Both the position numbers and the translations under genes were made by a program. Under the pieces are notes generated by a model. That model ran no database searches and was not told the origin of the DNA. It was given only the letters and a program-made list of their open reading frames with translations. A stretch of DNA of 64,000 nucleotides from contig SJRY01000246.1 in the NCBI GenBank assembly GCA_011319805.1, positions 124,001-188,000 on the forward strand. The letters are read 5' to 3'. This document shows, in pieces, positions 22,215-35,100 of this stretch (its first letter is position 1; each line of letters starts with the position of its first letter). The stretch is from Macrocybe gigantea (taxonomy: Eukaryota; Basidiomycota; Agaricomycetes; Agaricales; Callistosporiaceae).

Positions 22215-23754
22215 ATGGCTGGTGCCAATTATATGGGAGGAAAACGGTGGGTTCTCCGATAGCTGCAAGGTGTTTTGCTGATGAGAAAACCGTGATCAGC
22301 AATGCCGCCAAAGCAAAGTCTCGAGATGTTGTGGGCCGAGCGCAGAAAAGGTTCTTTGGTCAGAAGCGTCTGGACGTTCTGTCGAAAGGCCTGTTAAGCA
22401 GTCGGGACGAGCGCGTTCGAGTGGCGAAGAGCCAGACAATGAAAATTATGCAAATTAACCTCAGCCATGCCAAACGGAACTTCCAACATGCCGTCAATCC
22501 TGATGCAGGTCCTTCGGATGTGGAAGAAAAGGCCACACATATCGAAGGACAGAATGTCGTGGCCAAAGAGAACGAGAGGGCGTATGGATCTGAGAGTTTC
22601 GATATGATGGACTTGTCTGATCGTGCGTCTCATTGATCATCGATTCTAGCACGAAATGACAGTTGCGTATTGCAATGGCAGCAACTCTGTTGCGGAAGGC
22701 CATCAATCGCGTTCTTGCATTACCAGACTTAGCTGGCCTGTCTGGTGCACGCGAAAGACTGACTGGGATGCAGACCAAGCTATCGACAACGCCAAATCGT
22801 GCGGATGAATGCAAAGAATTGAGCGACTTTTTGGGAAGGAAACAGGTAATCATTATCTATGCCCAGATGCGTCACACTTGTAAAGTGGAATTCTCCAGAT
22901 TCAAAGTGAAAACTGCAGCGTACAGGTATCCCCAACATTCCAATACTCGATCTCGTCGCATGCGCTAAGTACTAGCAAATCATCCGACTGTCAGGAATTT
23001 CCAGAACCGGACGATGATCCTATCGAAAGCTGTTCGGATAATGAGGTCGCGTTTACGGCGATAAGGTCGTGGACAAGTAAGTTCGAATCCCAGATATATA
23101 GCACTATTTATGGGCCTCACTATTGGTTATGAAAGACATGAGTCCGGGGCGAGATGCGCATTCGTCTACCATCAGCTCATGGGGATCGAGAAGCCCACAA
23201 TTCAGCCACACGAGCGTGTCCGATGCGATATTTGATCACCAATCGCCTTCCTCGATATTCACCAGTTCATGCTACGGTCATTCAGACAAGGATAGCCTTA
23301 TCCACAATCGCACACCGACAACTTCTCCTCAATCTACGCATGTCGGTAGCATCGGCGTTCCTTGGGCTTTGCCTGCGAGAGAGAAATCATCTGGCCTGAC
23401 AATTTGTTTGATCATGAAGACCCATGGCATACGATTGGTGTCATATTAGGTCTTTCACCGCGATCTGAAAAACCGACAACAACGAGCCTTCCTTCGGAAG
23501 ACGGATCACGACTGCCTGGGTACTGGTGGCCTATGAAGCATTCTGGGAAGCAGGCAGAAAAGCATCATCATGACGAGCTGGGCGTAGACCAGAGTGATAA
23601 ATGGCCGGATGATAACGCTGATCGAGAGATTGCAAGTGCTGGCGAGGAGGTTGAAGAGGTGAAGCGCAGACGCATAACGTGCGACTTTCAGGTGGTCGGG
23701 AACGTTCTGCAAGGGCCCTGCCTGTTCTCAGATGAAGGTGAAGAGGACGAATAG
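22215..23754 (+). CDS. Conserved-looking basidiomycete protein of unknown function
   Basis: Start chosen at 22215 because it gives 'MAGANYMGGKR', which joins through a 54-base GT-AG intron (about 22246-22299) to 'NAAKAKSRDVVGRAQKRFFG' in frame; starting at 22247 would read through that intron. Further exons give 'QKRLDVLSKGL', then 'MAATLLRKAINRVLALPDL', a Ser-rich middle ('SPGRDAHSSTISSWGSRSP'), and an acidic C-terminus ending 'CLFSDEGEEDE' at 23754. Introns lie near 22621-22660, 22846-22899 and 23075-23131. The frame slips by one missing base near 23380, between 'WALPARE' and 'IIWPDNLFDHEDPWHTIG'. No signal peptide, membrane segment or named domain; the basic N-terminus and acidic tail suggest a nuclear or DNA-associated protein, but this is a guess. 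MEX67 follows on the same strand after 145 bases. Confidence 0.6.
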
Positions 23755-23899
23755 TGTTTGTCCTGTTTTGTGAGCGTGGGAAAGAACCGGATCAGCACAG
23801 CACTTGACTCGAGGGTGGCTTTTGTGCTCGCCACGCTTGTTATACACTCGCCACTCCAGCATCTCCGTCACCGCCAGCCTGCAGCACTGAGATTCTGCG

Positions 23900-26339
23900 A
23901 TGTTTTCGAGCCCTACACCCGCACCTGGCTCCAGGAGCATAGCGGCTAACGCACTACGCAATGCAGGTCTCATCGACAGGGATTCTGCTATGCGCGACGT
24001 CAGCGATAAACCTGGGGGAAGGAAAGGCTCGTCGAAGATGCGCTCGCACAGGGATACCACCGCCGAACTTCTAGGACGAAACAAATCGGGATCTAGCACT
24101 TCTCGCATGGTAAATATCTTTGATAAGGTTACACAATTCCCCACCGCGACAACAGCAAGGGCTTTCACTCGAGTTGCTTGTTTTTATCGCAGCAATCCCC
24201 ATTCTCTTTTATAGAAGTACCATACAACTCACCCATAATTCCAACACCCCGCAGCTAACGGACCGCTCATCAACATCGCATGCTGGTCCTTCAGATCCAC
24301 TGTCCATTAGGGGCGCTGCGCGACCTACTATGGTAGGTCGCATACGAAGAAACGCCGTTTCTTCAAGTGGCGGAACAAAGGTTCCTATCGAGCCGGTGAC
24401 TCGCGTCAAAATTAAGTCAAGTGCCATCGACCTATGGAGAGAGTTTGTGCGCAAAAGATGGAACCCCGAGACTCGTTATCTGAACCTCGATGTGAGTGTG
24501 TCTGTCATGCTAATGCTCATCCTCTGCATTTCACTTTGCAAGTCCCATGTCTGCTCCTAATCTCGCCATTATCTTTGCAGTCTATGGTTGAAGATGACTT
24601 CGTCAAGAAAAACCATCTTATGCCGCCCGGCTATGGCGGCTCGCCTCGCGATGCTGCTGTCATTTTCAAACTTGCATCACAATTGACGCCCGAGGTAACT
24701 AGCTTCGCCATCCCACCAATAACAGTCTTCACATCCATTCCTAGGTTCAAACACTCTCGCTCGCTAATAACAACCTCTCCGGCATACATTTGTCGCACTT
24801 GAGCCGTTATCTTCCTCGGCTTGCCAACTTATCCCTGCAAAACAACAACATCCGCCTATGGAAGGACCTGGATGCTATATCTGCTCGCAGAGAAAAGCTG
24901 GTTCATCTCAGGGAACTGATTTTACTGGGGAACCCTGTCCGGGACCTTGAATTTCAGAATGGGCGGGGTGAACGCTACAAGTCGTGCGTAATAATGGCTA
25001 TCGGAGAAGACCGTCCTTATTGACCGTGTACTAGGGAAATAGCGCGGCGTTTCTCCTCATTGGAAGTCCTCGACCAGGAGGCTATTGCACAGATATCATT
25101 CGACGTCCCTCAACCGTCAACATCTACCACTGTAGTTCAGACGCCCACCGCCTCCACGTTCCCATATGAAATGGGTCCCTCTTTCGTCACTGGAGTCGAT
25201 GGTGCCCTCGTCAGTAATTTCCTGACTCGGTGAGCATAGTTGGATCTTTATGGATGATCGGGCTAAAGCAACTCTGCAGTTTTTTTAATGTCTTTGACAC
25301 ACGAAGAGCTGCTCTCTTGAACGTTTACGACCCAGCGGCGACATTCTCGTATTCGGTGAACACGACCATTCCCACTCGTGCGCGCATATTGGGTTTCCAT
25401 AATTCTCGTGAAATGCCTAATCAACGGAAACTTGAATGGACCCCGTGGCTCAGCGGAGGTGCAGGAGGTTCGCGCAACCTCAGCAGAATGGGAGGAGGAG
25501 TGGATAAGACCGTGAAAAGTTTGCACATAGGAGCCGACGAAGCTATCAAAGCTCTTCAAGCCCTCCCCGGCACCAGACACGACATTGGTGGTCCCCCTGA
25601 AAAGTTTTGCGTCGACTCTTTTCCTGTTGCTCACGGGCAAGGAACGGGTTTGTTGCTTGTTATCCATGGCGAATTTGTCGAAGGTTGGAATATCTCCTAT
25701 GTTGCAACGCCTGACCGAATTAATCAGATTTTTTTTGCCTTGGATAGCGGGAACTGAAGGTGTGAGGTCATTTGACCGGACGTTTATATTAGCCCCCGCT
25801 TCCGACGGCTCCCGGTATGTTCTATTTTCACGCGCACATCGTGTCTGCGATTGCCGAACTTACATCGCTTCTAGGGCGAAGTTGAATGGCTGGGATGTCG
25901 TCATTCTCTCGGACCAATGGACCATTCGAGGATATTCGAGTCATGAGGCTTGGAAACCTGGTCCAATGCTGGTCCAGGCCCAGATACGACCTAGTGCTGG
26001 GAGCCTTTCATCCGACACCAAGCTTCAGGCGGAGTCTTTACCCCAAGAGCAACAAACTGCTCTAGCTTCAATTGTAAGTAGCATATAATTTCGGTGGTAT
26101 CGGAGCTGACTCTCATTCGCACCTCAGCCTGAGCTGCAGCGCCCCCTCGTCCTGCAAGTCTGTGCCCGCACGAGATTGAACGTTAAATTTTCCTACGATT
26201 GTTTAGCGGGCAATGCTTGGGATTTAGATAGGGCCATCGCGAATTTCGACCAAGTCAAGGTGTGCAAACAATTTAGGTCCTTTAGGTTAGATGCTTATGC
26301 GAGCTACAGGCAACGCTGCCTAGGGAAGCCTTTCTCTAA
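23900..26339 (+). CDS. MEX67: Nuclear mRNA export factor MEX67/NXF1
   Basis: Carries mRNPs through the nuclear pore as a dimer with MTR2/NXT1. Start at 23900 ('[20 protein letters not shown]'). Order of domains: basic, Gly/Arg-containing N-tail ('[16 protein letters not shown]'); leucine-rich repeats ('[19 protein letters not shown]', '[17 protein letters not shown]', '[13 protein letters not shown]'); NTF2-like domain beginning '[20 protein letters not shown]', with '[13 protein letters not shown]' and '[11 protein letters not shown]'; and the C-terminal UBA-like TAP-C domain that binds FG-nucleoporins ('[20 protein letters not shown]'), ending 'TLPREAFL' with stop at 26339. The last exon follows an acceptor at about 26320. 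All joins checked hold the frame. The N-terminal RNA-recognition fold is short or divergent. Confidence 0.93.
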
Positions 26340-28746
26340 GACGAGGCTCAGCGGCAAGCCTTAGCGCGCCTGAAAATGGGTTCAAACTCTACCCATTGAT
26401 ATTGGTTTCGGAGAAAGTGAAATGATTGACACCTGCCATGCCTATCGAAACCCACCTATCCCCACATTTACATATGCGCCTTTCTTTTTCTCTCGAACGA
26501 CAGCGGCAGCCGGCACAGCCTATCATCTCCAATGACTTCCTTCCGTCGAGCTATGCTATAATGTACAACATACATTTCCTCGTTTCGTCGACGATTAGCA
26601 TCGCCTCTATCAATTCAAAGCTTGCACATCGTTATTTACAGTATATTAACAATCACATTATCACTCAGCCCCTCTCGAGATATCTGGGATAAGTAATGCT
26701 TTCGCAGCTCCTCATTCATACGTAGATTGTACAAAAGTCTTCCATGAGTATGAAGCTCGAGCTGGCTTAGGTCCCACTAGTCCTTACATATTGAGAAAAG
26801 ACAAACATCCTCAAGTCAGACCCGCAAACGAGCAACTGTAACATCTTCTAAAATTTTAATTATAACCACTCCAAGGAAGGCGAGCGAATGGCTAAGATTC
26901 GAAACGAGAACGCGTCAAATTGATTGGGTCAAACATGCCGTACAGTACGTCTCGCATCCGCCTTAACTTCCAACCTCGCGTCAATCAATCCTGCCTTCGC
27001 TATCAGTATCTCCTATTTTCATCAGCAATGCAGAGAGATTCGGCTCCCATTGAAATTGTGATGGTGGGACAGCAGTGCGAATGGAAGTCGTAGATCGATG
27101 TACGCAGATCAATGTCCAGTTAGAGCAGTTTCAAATTTCGACACCTTATATCATAATCCGGCTCTCATCTGGTATACGCGACACGATGACGCCAAAGTTC
27201 GTTAACCACCCTGAAATTATTGCACAAGCTCGTCTGGCATGGTCCCTTATAACGATACAGCGACGTCGTGGCCGCGTTCATTCATAGCGAACGATTGCTC
27301 TATTGTCTCGTCAGTGATTTCAACGGTGATGACGTGGGATGAGTCAACCTGTTCGCTGAACATTTATCCATGTTCGACGATGTCCGTGCTCAATTATCGA
27401 TGCTGAGAGGACTTTTTTTTTTGTACTTTCATCGGCTCCTTCAAATCCAATTGGGTAAATGCTCTGTGGGAATGATCCCGTAAACTCACGATTTGCGAAC
27501 CTTCGTGCAACTCAGATGTAATCCGATCCAAATGGTACACATCGGTCTTGCCCTTGCCATTTTATGAAGTGCTTCTAGGCGCGGACGGAAAGGGACTATG
27601 TACGTATGGTTAAGGAGCCTTCGATGGAGGTCTTCTGCTCCCCATATGCGAGAAACTCCGTATTATATATCGGGAACCATATTTTTCTATTAGGACAACG
27701 TTGATAGCCCGAAATGTTCTCTAGCGAATCCCACCTTTTCGATATATCATGGGGTAACAAAGGGGCCTTTTTTCCTTTGGCAGAAGTAAGGGTATCATTC
27801 AAAATTTTCACTAGCTATATCGGAGGTCAGTAGGGCCCCACAGGCTTTGAAATACACGAATAGGAAGACGTAGTTCTGAGAGAAAGAAATAAAAGTTCGT
27901 TCTGCGTCGAGTTCCTTAATAGAAGAGAGGCTGAGCTTGACTAAGGAGGACGCCTTTCAGCCTCCGCTAATGGAGGAACAGGCGCCGCGCAGGGAAGGCA
28001 AATCTCCGAAAAATTCCCCAGATGTACTTACTGCACATCTAGCTGGGCGCAAATGAGATGTGGTCGATAAACATGGGAGATGTGCGGAGTTTTCCGTTGC
28101 GCATCGTAGCCCTTGAAGTTTCCTTTCCCGTACGCTGACAGCTGGGAGATTCTACGAATCGCCCGGATCTCCATTGCAAATATTGATACGGGGCGCCCGA
28201 CGTGCATCCCATCCTATGATGCAGCAGATGGCATCATGTGCAGGAAGCCAGGTGTAAGCAAGGCCATCATGCTCTGAAATGAGTCGTTAGGCATCGAAGA
28301 TGGGATGTGCTGACCGTATCATGGTTTTGTAGGAATTTTGGCTGGACAATGCCTCGAGGCAGTCTTCATGGCGTCGCTTAGGACAATCGGGATTTCAGGT
28401 TTGTTATCCTGCGACTTATGCGATTGTCCAAAACAATGCATGTTCAGGGTCTCTCAACGTTTTCTGATGCCGCCTATGGCCTCATTGCATGCTTGTCCGC
28501 CTAGACGGAAGCCATTGATCTCGATTTCATACTTATGCGGCATCCTTCCTTCCCACCTCTACCCTACCAAAAAAATCCTCCAGCGGATACGGAACTCTTA
28601 AAAATACCAATCCTGTGCTTCTCCTGGGACTTCTTTACTTGTTCTTCTCTATCTTTACATCTATTCATCCTGTACTTACATTCCTTGTTTTTCTCTTTTG
28701 CTTCTTCCTTTCACCCACCTCTCCTCTTCAATATCCCTCCTCACGA
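26340..28746. other. 2.4 kb gene-free stretch
   Basis: No open frame above about 90 codons and none with a motif, on either strand. AT-rich patches (poly-T at 27413-27421) and a pyrimidine-rich leader (28650-28745) just before the ankyrin gene. No terminal repeats, transposase remnants or tRNA seen by eye; a decayed element cannot be excluded. Confidence 0.45.
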
Positions 28747-31700
28747 ATGCACCCTGGTGTCCAACGTTCCTTCGATCATTTTGGCTTACACACGGCGGCG
28801 ACCGCGGGAGACGACAATGGAATCCGTCGCGCTTTCGAGCTGGGCGCGGACGTGAATGGCTTGGATGCCGCGGGCAGGACGGCTTTCATGTGCGCCGTGG
28901 CCGGTGATCAGTAAGACTCACCGTTCGATGTGAAAGGACGCGAACTTGACCTTCATTTACTCTCTTCCTCGCAGTTGGCAAAATATGGACGCGTCTGACG
29001 CGTCGTTCGTGACAACAAAGCGTCTCAACGCGATCAGACTCATTCTATCACATCCTGACGTCTCCCTATACACACTTAACGCGCCACAAAACTCCATGAA
29101 TGGTGTCATTCCGTTGGGTATGGCTGCCTGGCTAAACATGCCTAACACTGTTCGCATGCTCCTTGATGAAAGTATGGACTCTGTCGCGGTCGATGGCATG
29201 GATTGCAATGGCGCGACAGCCTTGATGTGTGAGTTTTATGGATATCAAGTTTTCCTTCCCTGGTCCTGATATACGCGAAGATGCTGCTCGTGATGGAAGT
29301 CTCGAAGTGGTGCAAATTTTGGTATGTCTGCAATCGTGTTATTATTTCAGGTTCTGACTACAAACCTTTAGCTCTCGCATGGCGCTCGACCAGACTTCCG
29401 GGATTGCAATCACAGGACATCGATTCAATTTGCCCTTGCTCACCCACAAATCCTTTGGCTCTGTGAATCCGTGTTGCGGCGACATCGATGGCGAGAAAGC
29501 CATGTGCGTATCTTTTTTCTTTTGCCCTTATCTGCGGCTTTGAGTTGTGAGGCTGACAACTGGTACAGTCCGCGGATCGGAGCAAACTCTTCGCAAGCTC
29601 CGATGACCTCTTGACTCTGACGAGCTCTTCCCTTCCTCCGGATAACCTTGAACCTCCGCCTCTTTCTATCTTTTCGGGCCAAGCAATTTCGAAGCTGACC
29701 GACACGCTCATTTCTTCCGTAACGTCTTCTGATCTGGCATTTCTACAATCCTTACTCTTCGCACCTCCCGTATCCCCTTCCGCGCCACCTGCCTTGTACC
29801 CTATGTCTGCCCCCATCCTCGTCAACCGGCCAGATTCCAAGGTTGGAGTCCAATCCACTACTGCGCCGCAGCGAAACATCCCTCGATTTCCATCCTAGAC
29901 GCATTGTATTGTGCCGGCGCCGACGTCGCCCTCTTCACGACCAATGAGCAGTACACGCCCCTTCACGTCCTTGCACACTCATCGCACCTTTGTGTGGAGA
30001 GCTCGGAACACGCATCTTCCCTGTATCAATTCACTGTACATCTCATCCATGATCTCCGCGCACCGTTGTCGGCGAGGGATAAGAACGACGAAACTTGTAT
30101 TCATATCGCGGCCGAACATGGCTGTTGTATCAACCTGCTCTTATTTTTCTTGGACTGTGACACTACGTGTTCTGTACGGGAATTGCGTAATTCCAGAGGG
30201 TGAGTTCGCTGGGTTGTTATTCCCGAGCTGCATGCTCACCAGCCGAATTTTTCTTCAGACTCACGGCATTAGAAGTGGCCAAACCTGAATTCCGCGTGGC
30301 GTTCGGCGGCGACATGGAAAGGACTAGGCCGATCTCGTCACTTTCTTCTCGAACAATCCGGCCCGTGAACTCGTATGCATCATTAGCTTCGCTTTCCGAA
30401 TGGACATCGGCCACGTCGGACGACATCATTCCTTTGTATGCTTCTTCGACTGATTTCGACATAGATGACTTGTTACTGCAAATGCTAAATTCCTTGAATA
30501 TCACGTCGCCGTCCATCAATCACGCCACGGAATCTGTTCACCTCGATCACCTGCATTCTCTTACAATCCAGGCCTCTCAAGACAGTCAACGAATCTTCGC
30601 CTACTTCCGCTCGCGAGTCCAGGAAGCCGTCAAGGAGCTCGAAGATTTGCGCATGAACTGTGGCAAGGTCGACACGTTCCTGGATTTTGTTTCTCGCTCG
30701 GCCACAAATCAGGCTGCCAGATGCGGCGTGAACTACTCGCAACCTAGAGCAGGGGCCCGCGATTCTGAGGATTCGCAAAAAACAGCGGTGTCCAGCCAAG
30801 GACCTGATCCTGCCAAGAACCACTCTGGCGCTCAAATCTCTAAATCTGAAGCGCTGGATGACTTCCACATATCCGTGGCGACCCAGACCATCATCCTTGA
30901 TTTACTTCCGTTTGAAAACTTCTCTGGCTTGTATTGGTCAGATTGGCTTGATAAATGTGCCCTTCCGGCTGATGGCTCGACCTGCAAAGCTCTTTTTGGC
31001 CAACTGGCAGACGTGGAGCGCGAGCTCGCCTTCATCCAACAGAAGCTAGCGTCTTATGCAGAGCCTTGCAGTCCCGGGATGGAAACGAGGATCAAACACC
31101 TCACGAAGAAGAGGAAGAAGCTCGAAGACAAGATCAAAGATCTGTCCTGGAGAAACGGGTGGACAAAAAGGAACATGGCACTGGAAGAATCAAGGCGTGG
31201 TTCAAACGGATCATCGCTGCGGACCGACCTACGAAACTAGAAATCGTCAAAGCCATCGATGAGAAAGTGTGCCCGGTCGGACGGGAGGTCAAAGTCCACC
31301 CATCGCCGTATCAGGCATTCGACTTGAACCTTTCTGATGCCTGCATCGACGCAGCCCTCCGCAGTTCCCATTTGGTCCTCGAAGCCGCCAAACGCGACCT
31401 CCTGATGGTTTCGCATTGCTTGAGTACGGTAAGGAACGCCGTTCAATTGTTCGATGACACTTTCTCATCACCCAATGGATTGAACGACAGGTACAGCAAT
31501 CTATCGAATCGGTCGACCATTCGATATCGAAGGCGGAACGAATCATTAAAAGGGCGGTCAAGGTATGTAATTTTCTTTACTCGGTTCACATCCACCTCTT
31601 TCTGATCGCAACCCGAACTTTCGGACTTCAATAGAAACGTGAGGTGCTCATCGCAAACCTGCGCCAGGTTGGCAACTCCCCGGACCGGCGTGAAGGCGGC

Positions 31701-31970
31701 AGCCCTGGTGTCTTGCGCTACAACAACTATCTCACGCTGAAACCGAGCTTGGCATCTATTTCATCGGCCTACTCGGCTCAGTCCTGCGCATCTATTGCAG
31801 CGACTGTCACTGAAAATGACGATGAAGACGTCCGGGCATTACGGAGATTATTGAAACGCAAAATTGGACCAAGCATCGTAACTTCATGGGACGAAATGGA
31901 CCATGTGACGGAATGGATGAAGATAGTGAGGGAAGTTATCCGAGGAGTGAAGAGGCGGGCGTACCTTTGA
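28747..31970 (+). CDS. Ankyrin-repeat protein with C-terminal coiled coils
   Basis: Start at 28747 ('MHPGVQRSFDHFGLHTAATA'). N-terminal ankyrin repeats: 'GIRRAFELGADVNGLDAAGR', 'PLGMAAWLNMPNTVRMLLDE', 'NGATALM' joined by an intron to 'YAARDGSLEVVQIL', and 'LSHGARPDFRDCNHRTSIQF'. A Ser/Pro-rich loop follows, then a second block ('SPIHYCAAAKHPSISILDAL', 'YTPLHVLAHSSH', 'DETCIHIAAEHG'). The C-terminal half is helical and charged ('AYFRSRVQEAVKELEDLRMN', 'LADVERELAFIQQKLASYAE', 'RAVKKREVLIANLRQ'), stop at 31970. Architecture resembles fungal ankyrin/coiled-coil regulators, but I see no APSES or other DNA-binding domain, so function is open. One-base deletions break the frame near 29840, 31145 and 31473; sense is restored each time. 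Five or so introns. Confidence 0.75.
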
Positions 31971-32181
31971 GTTTGAACAAGGTATCTCGCGAAATTTCAT
32001 CGTGAATTTATTTTGTATATATTGTATTCAACAAAAGTAGATTATCTGTTGTACACTAACACAACATGTATGTATGTACAGTACTCATGTGTAGAGCTTC
32101 GCATTCCCAATAGATATGCATGTGTTGTACTACAATAAAATCCGACAATTAAACCAGGTATCAAATAGACCACGATGATTA

Positions 32182-35100
32182 TTATGAATGCGTTCGTCGC
32201 TTCAAATCCTGTCGAAGCCGTGCAGAGAATGCTTCTCGACACTGATAGTGGGTAACTTCGCCACTAGGCGTCCACGAAATGAGTTAAACTCTCAACTTGG
32301 AAGTACAAACGCGGACTAACCGAGGAGCATGAACGGCGATGACGCTAGTTCCGACTCGCTTGTGACACTGTGGACAACTGGAGCGAATAAATCGTTAAAC
32401 GCCTGTCGACAGATATCGCCCATAAGAAAAAGAAAAGACGCACATCCGACGGTCCGTTATCTTGACCCTCCGCGATTGCAGCAGCATTAGTTGATGAGCC
32501 ACCTGGTCGTTCCGGGCCTTACTAATTTGCTGAGTGACGGCCATGTCGAAGACAGGCGAGCGGAGCGCTTCTTTGAGAAAGTCGCGCACATCCTGGGCAG
32601 TGACCAGAGGAGGCAAGAGTTGCAAGGTCTCAACGGCGTCGAGACGCGGATTGTGCCTGCTTATCAGCTCTAGAGCAGGAACGAGAAGATCCGACGTCGT
32701 GTCGACAGTTGGCTTCAGATAAATCCTGAGTAACGTCAGGAAGACATTCTCCGTTTCCGACTCCGGCTCATAGACCTTCTTGCAATACCTGCCATAGACA
32801 ATTAAACCACGTCCGGGGTTAGCATCTGAGATAGAAGGTAGCGTACTCTTCGGCCTTCAGATAATCATTCATTTTGTAAACGTAAAGTTCGAGGGCCTGA
32901 TCATGTCGACCTAATTTTCCCAAAAGAATTGCTCGAGCCTCGTAAAGGTCTGATCAATCTGGGTAAGCAACCATTCCGGGGATTAATTAAAGTATCCGAC
33001 CAGTGGAAGAGATAAGGCCATATAAGCGGTCAACGGCGTAATAAGGATCGGCGTCGATAAAGTGCAATAGCTTCGAATAGACATTACTGCGTGCCTCTTG
33101 AGATGGAAAAAGTGAGCGAGTGTAACGGATGCAGCTACTGAGATCTTACGTTCGTCCCCTCGCTTCCTAGCTTGCAAAGTGAGCTTGAAATAGAGCTCCG
33201 CTAGCCTTTCATGAAAGGCTGGTCCATCTTCGTGGCGCTCCTCAATGATATATTCCAGATATCGGGCACATATATTGGGATCAACGCTCTCGAGAAAGTC
33301 AGCAACGTCTTTTCTCGGCAGCTCTACGTCTTCAGATGTGAAAATCTATGAGGGATTATCTCGTATCAAAATGACGCCAAGGACAACGGAAAAGACAGCA
33401 CCTCAAAAGCCATGTCCGCATCAGTTTGGAATATCCATCGCGACGACGAAAAGATCAGCTCAAGATACTCCTGGCCAAGCTTTTGCAAGTAATGTATCGA
33501 CGGCATCAGCTTTGCTTCCAGATCAGTCTCCTTCTCTGCGAGGCTGTGACAGAGCTCATGACTATCAGTTTTCTGATCATAACGCAAAGAGACGCACTGT
33601 TTTAAAAGATCCAGGGCCTGAGCGTGCATTTTTTTCCCCTGGTAAAGATCCCGAAGTTCTGCAAACAACTTCGTGATGTCATCAACCAAGCATTACGACG
33701 AGAAAAATTTTTCAAGAGGCGAACCTGGCGCGCCCGTAGTTCTTCCTCCACCTCTGAGACTTCGCACCAATTCGGTATGCGGCACCACGGACCCAATAAT
33801 CCAGGTCTGATAATCAGATACGACTTGTACAGGACGGTGTCCACAATCTGTGCACAGCGAAGAAGCTGCTCCGGCGTCAAGGCCGAGAGCGGTGCATCCG
33901 GAAGAGCAAACAACTCTTCGACTGACGTTTCCGACAGTCTCGAATTGGTTTTGGCGGGTGTGATGTTGACTGACGCCAGTGCAGCGCCAAGTTTAGGCCG
34001 ACGATCGGTGAGCCATTTGACCAGCGCCTCAATTGATTGATGAAATTCTGTACAACGGCAGTCGAATTTGGGAACTAAAGGCAGCTGAGGCAGACACATA
34101 CCCCGTCTAGCAGTGGGATCAAGCGACGCAGTGCCACTCTCCGGATGCTTGCCTTCACCGGATGCACCCTCCAACGCATGGGGAGTTCCACCATAAAGTT
34201 CGATCCACTTGTCACGGGAGACGGCTAACCGACTTGCTACAGATTCCGGGTAAAGAGCGACTACTTTCGCCGGGTTAAGATCTAGTTCCATGAAAGTGTC
34301 GATGGCGGAATCATATTTCGACACGTTGAATTCCAGGATGGCATTCAGTGCGCGGATCTTGGTTCGGCGCATGTGCTAATAAACAGACATTCAATATCAA
34401 CAAAAATTTTGAGCATGCGAGAAGTACCCAATCAGGAAGTGCCGTTTCACCAATGGTATCGAGCATAGCGAGGGCATCGCTATAGTTCATGTCGCAGACG
34501 AGCTCGTCAATTTGCTCTGCCCAAGTCTTCATAGACATCTGCCAAATCGTGCTTCCTTCGTTCGTTGCCGCAGTTCGGTCGGTCGGCGTCGTCAGGAACA
34601 ACAGTGAAGGCTTCCCTGACGACAACGGCGACATAAGGCGGATGGTGGCACTCGAAGCAGTGGACGACGTCGGCGGGGCGGAGTCGAACGGAAAGGACAG
34701 GGTTTGGATGGGAAGCAAAGAGAGGGATGAGTATATTTGGAGAACCGACGTTGGGATAGTCGAAGGTTGCCCGGTACTTGCAGATGACTCCGCACTTTCT
34801 GAAGTGACTGTTCCCGGAGGGAGCACAGCGAAAATATAAGGGTTGATGTATGCTAGCGGATGATGAGCTTCCGACACCATTACAAGGCGCAACTAGCTCA
34901 CCCAGGTCTTCCAGAGGCGCCGGCCATTCCAAGGGAGGGGTTCGCGACACCTTCGCGTCTGTTCCGACGAAATACCCTTCATCTTGCATAAAAAAGCAGT
35001 AGTCAGATAACCACATATCTTTATGCCCACATACACTTACTGTCTTTCGCTATCAGTGCTTCCGACTCGCTGATCCTTGTCATGCATAGCTTCGATTTCG

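Noticed and set aside
23080..23100. B-box-like GTTCGAATCCC on the plus strand
   Set aside because: No A box at the right distance upstream; it lies in an intron of the gene at 22215.
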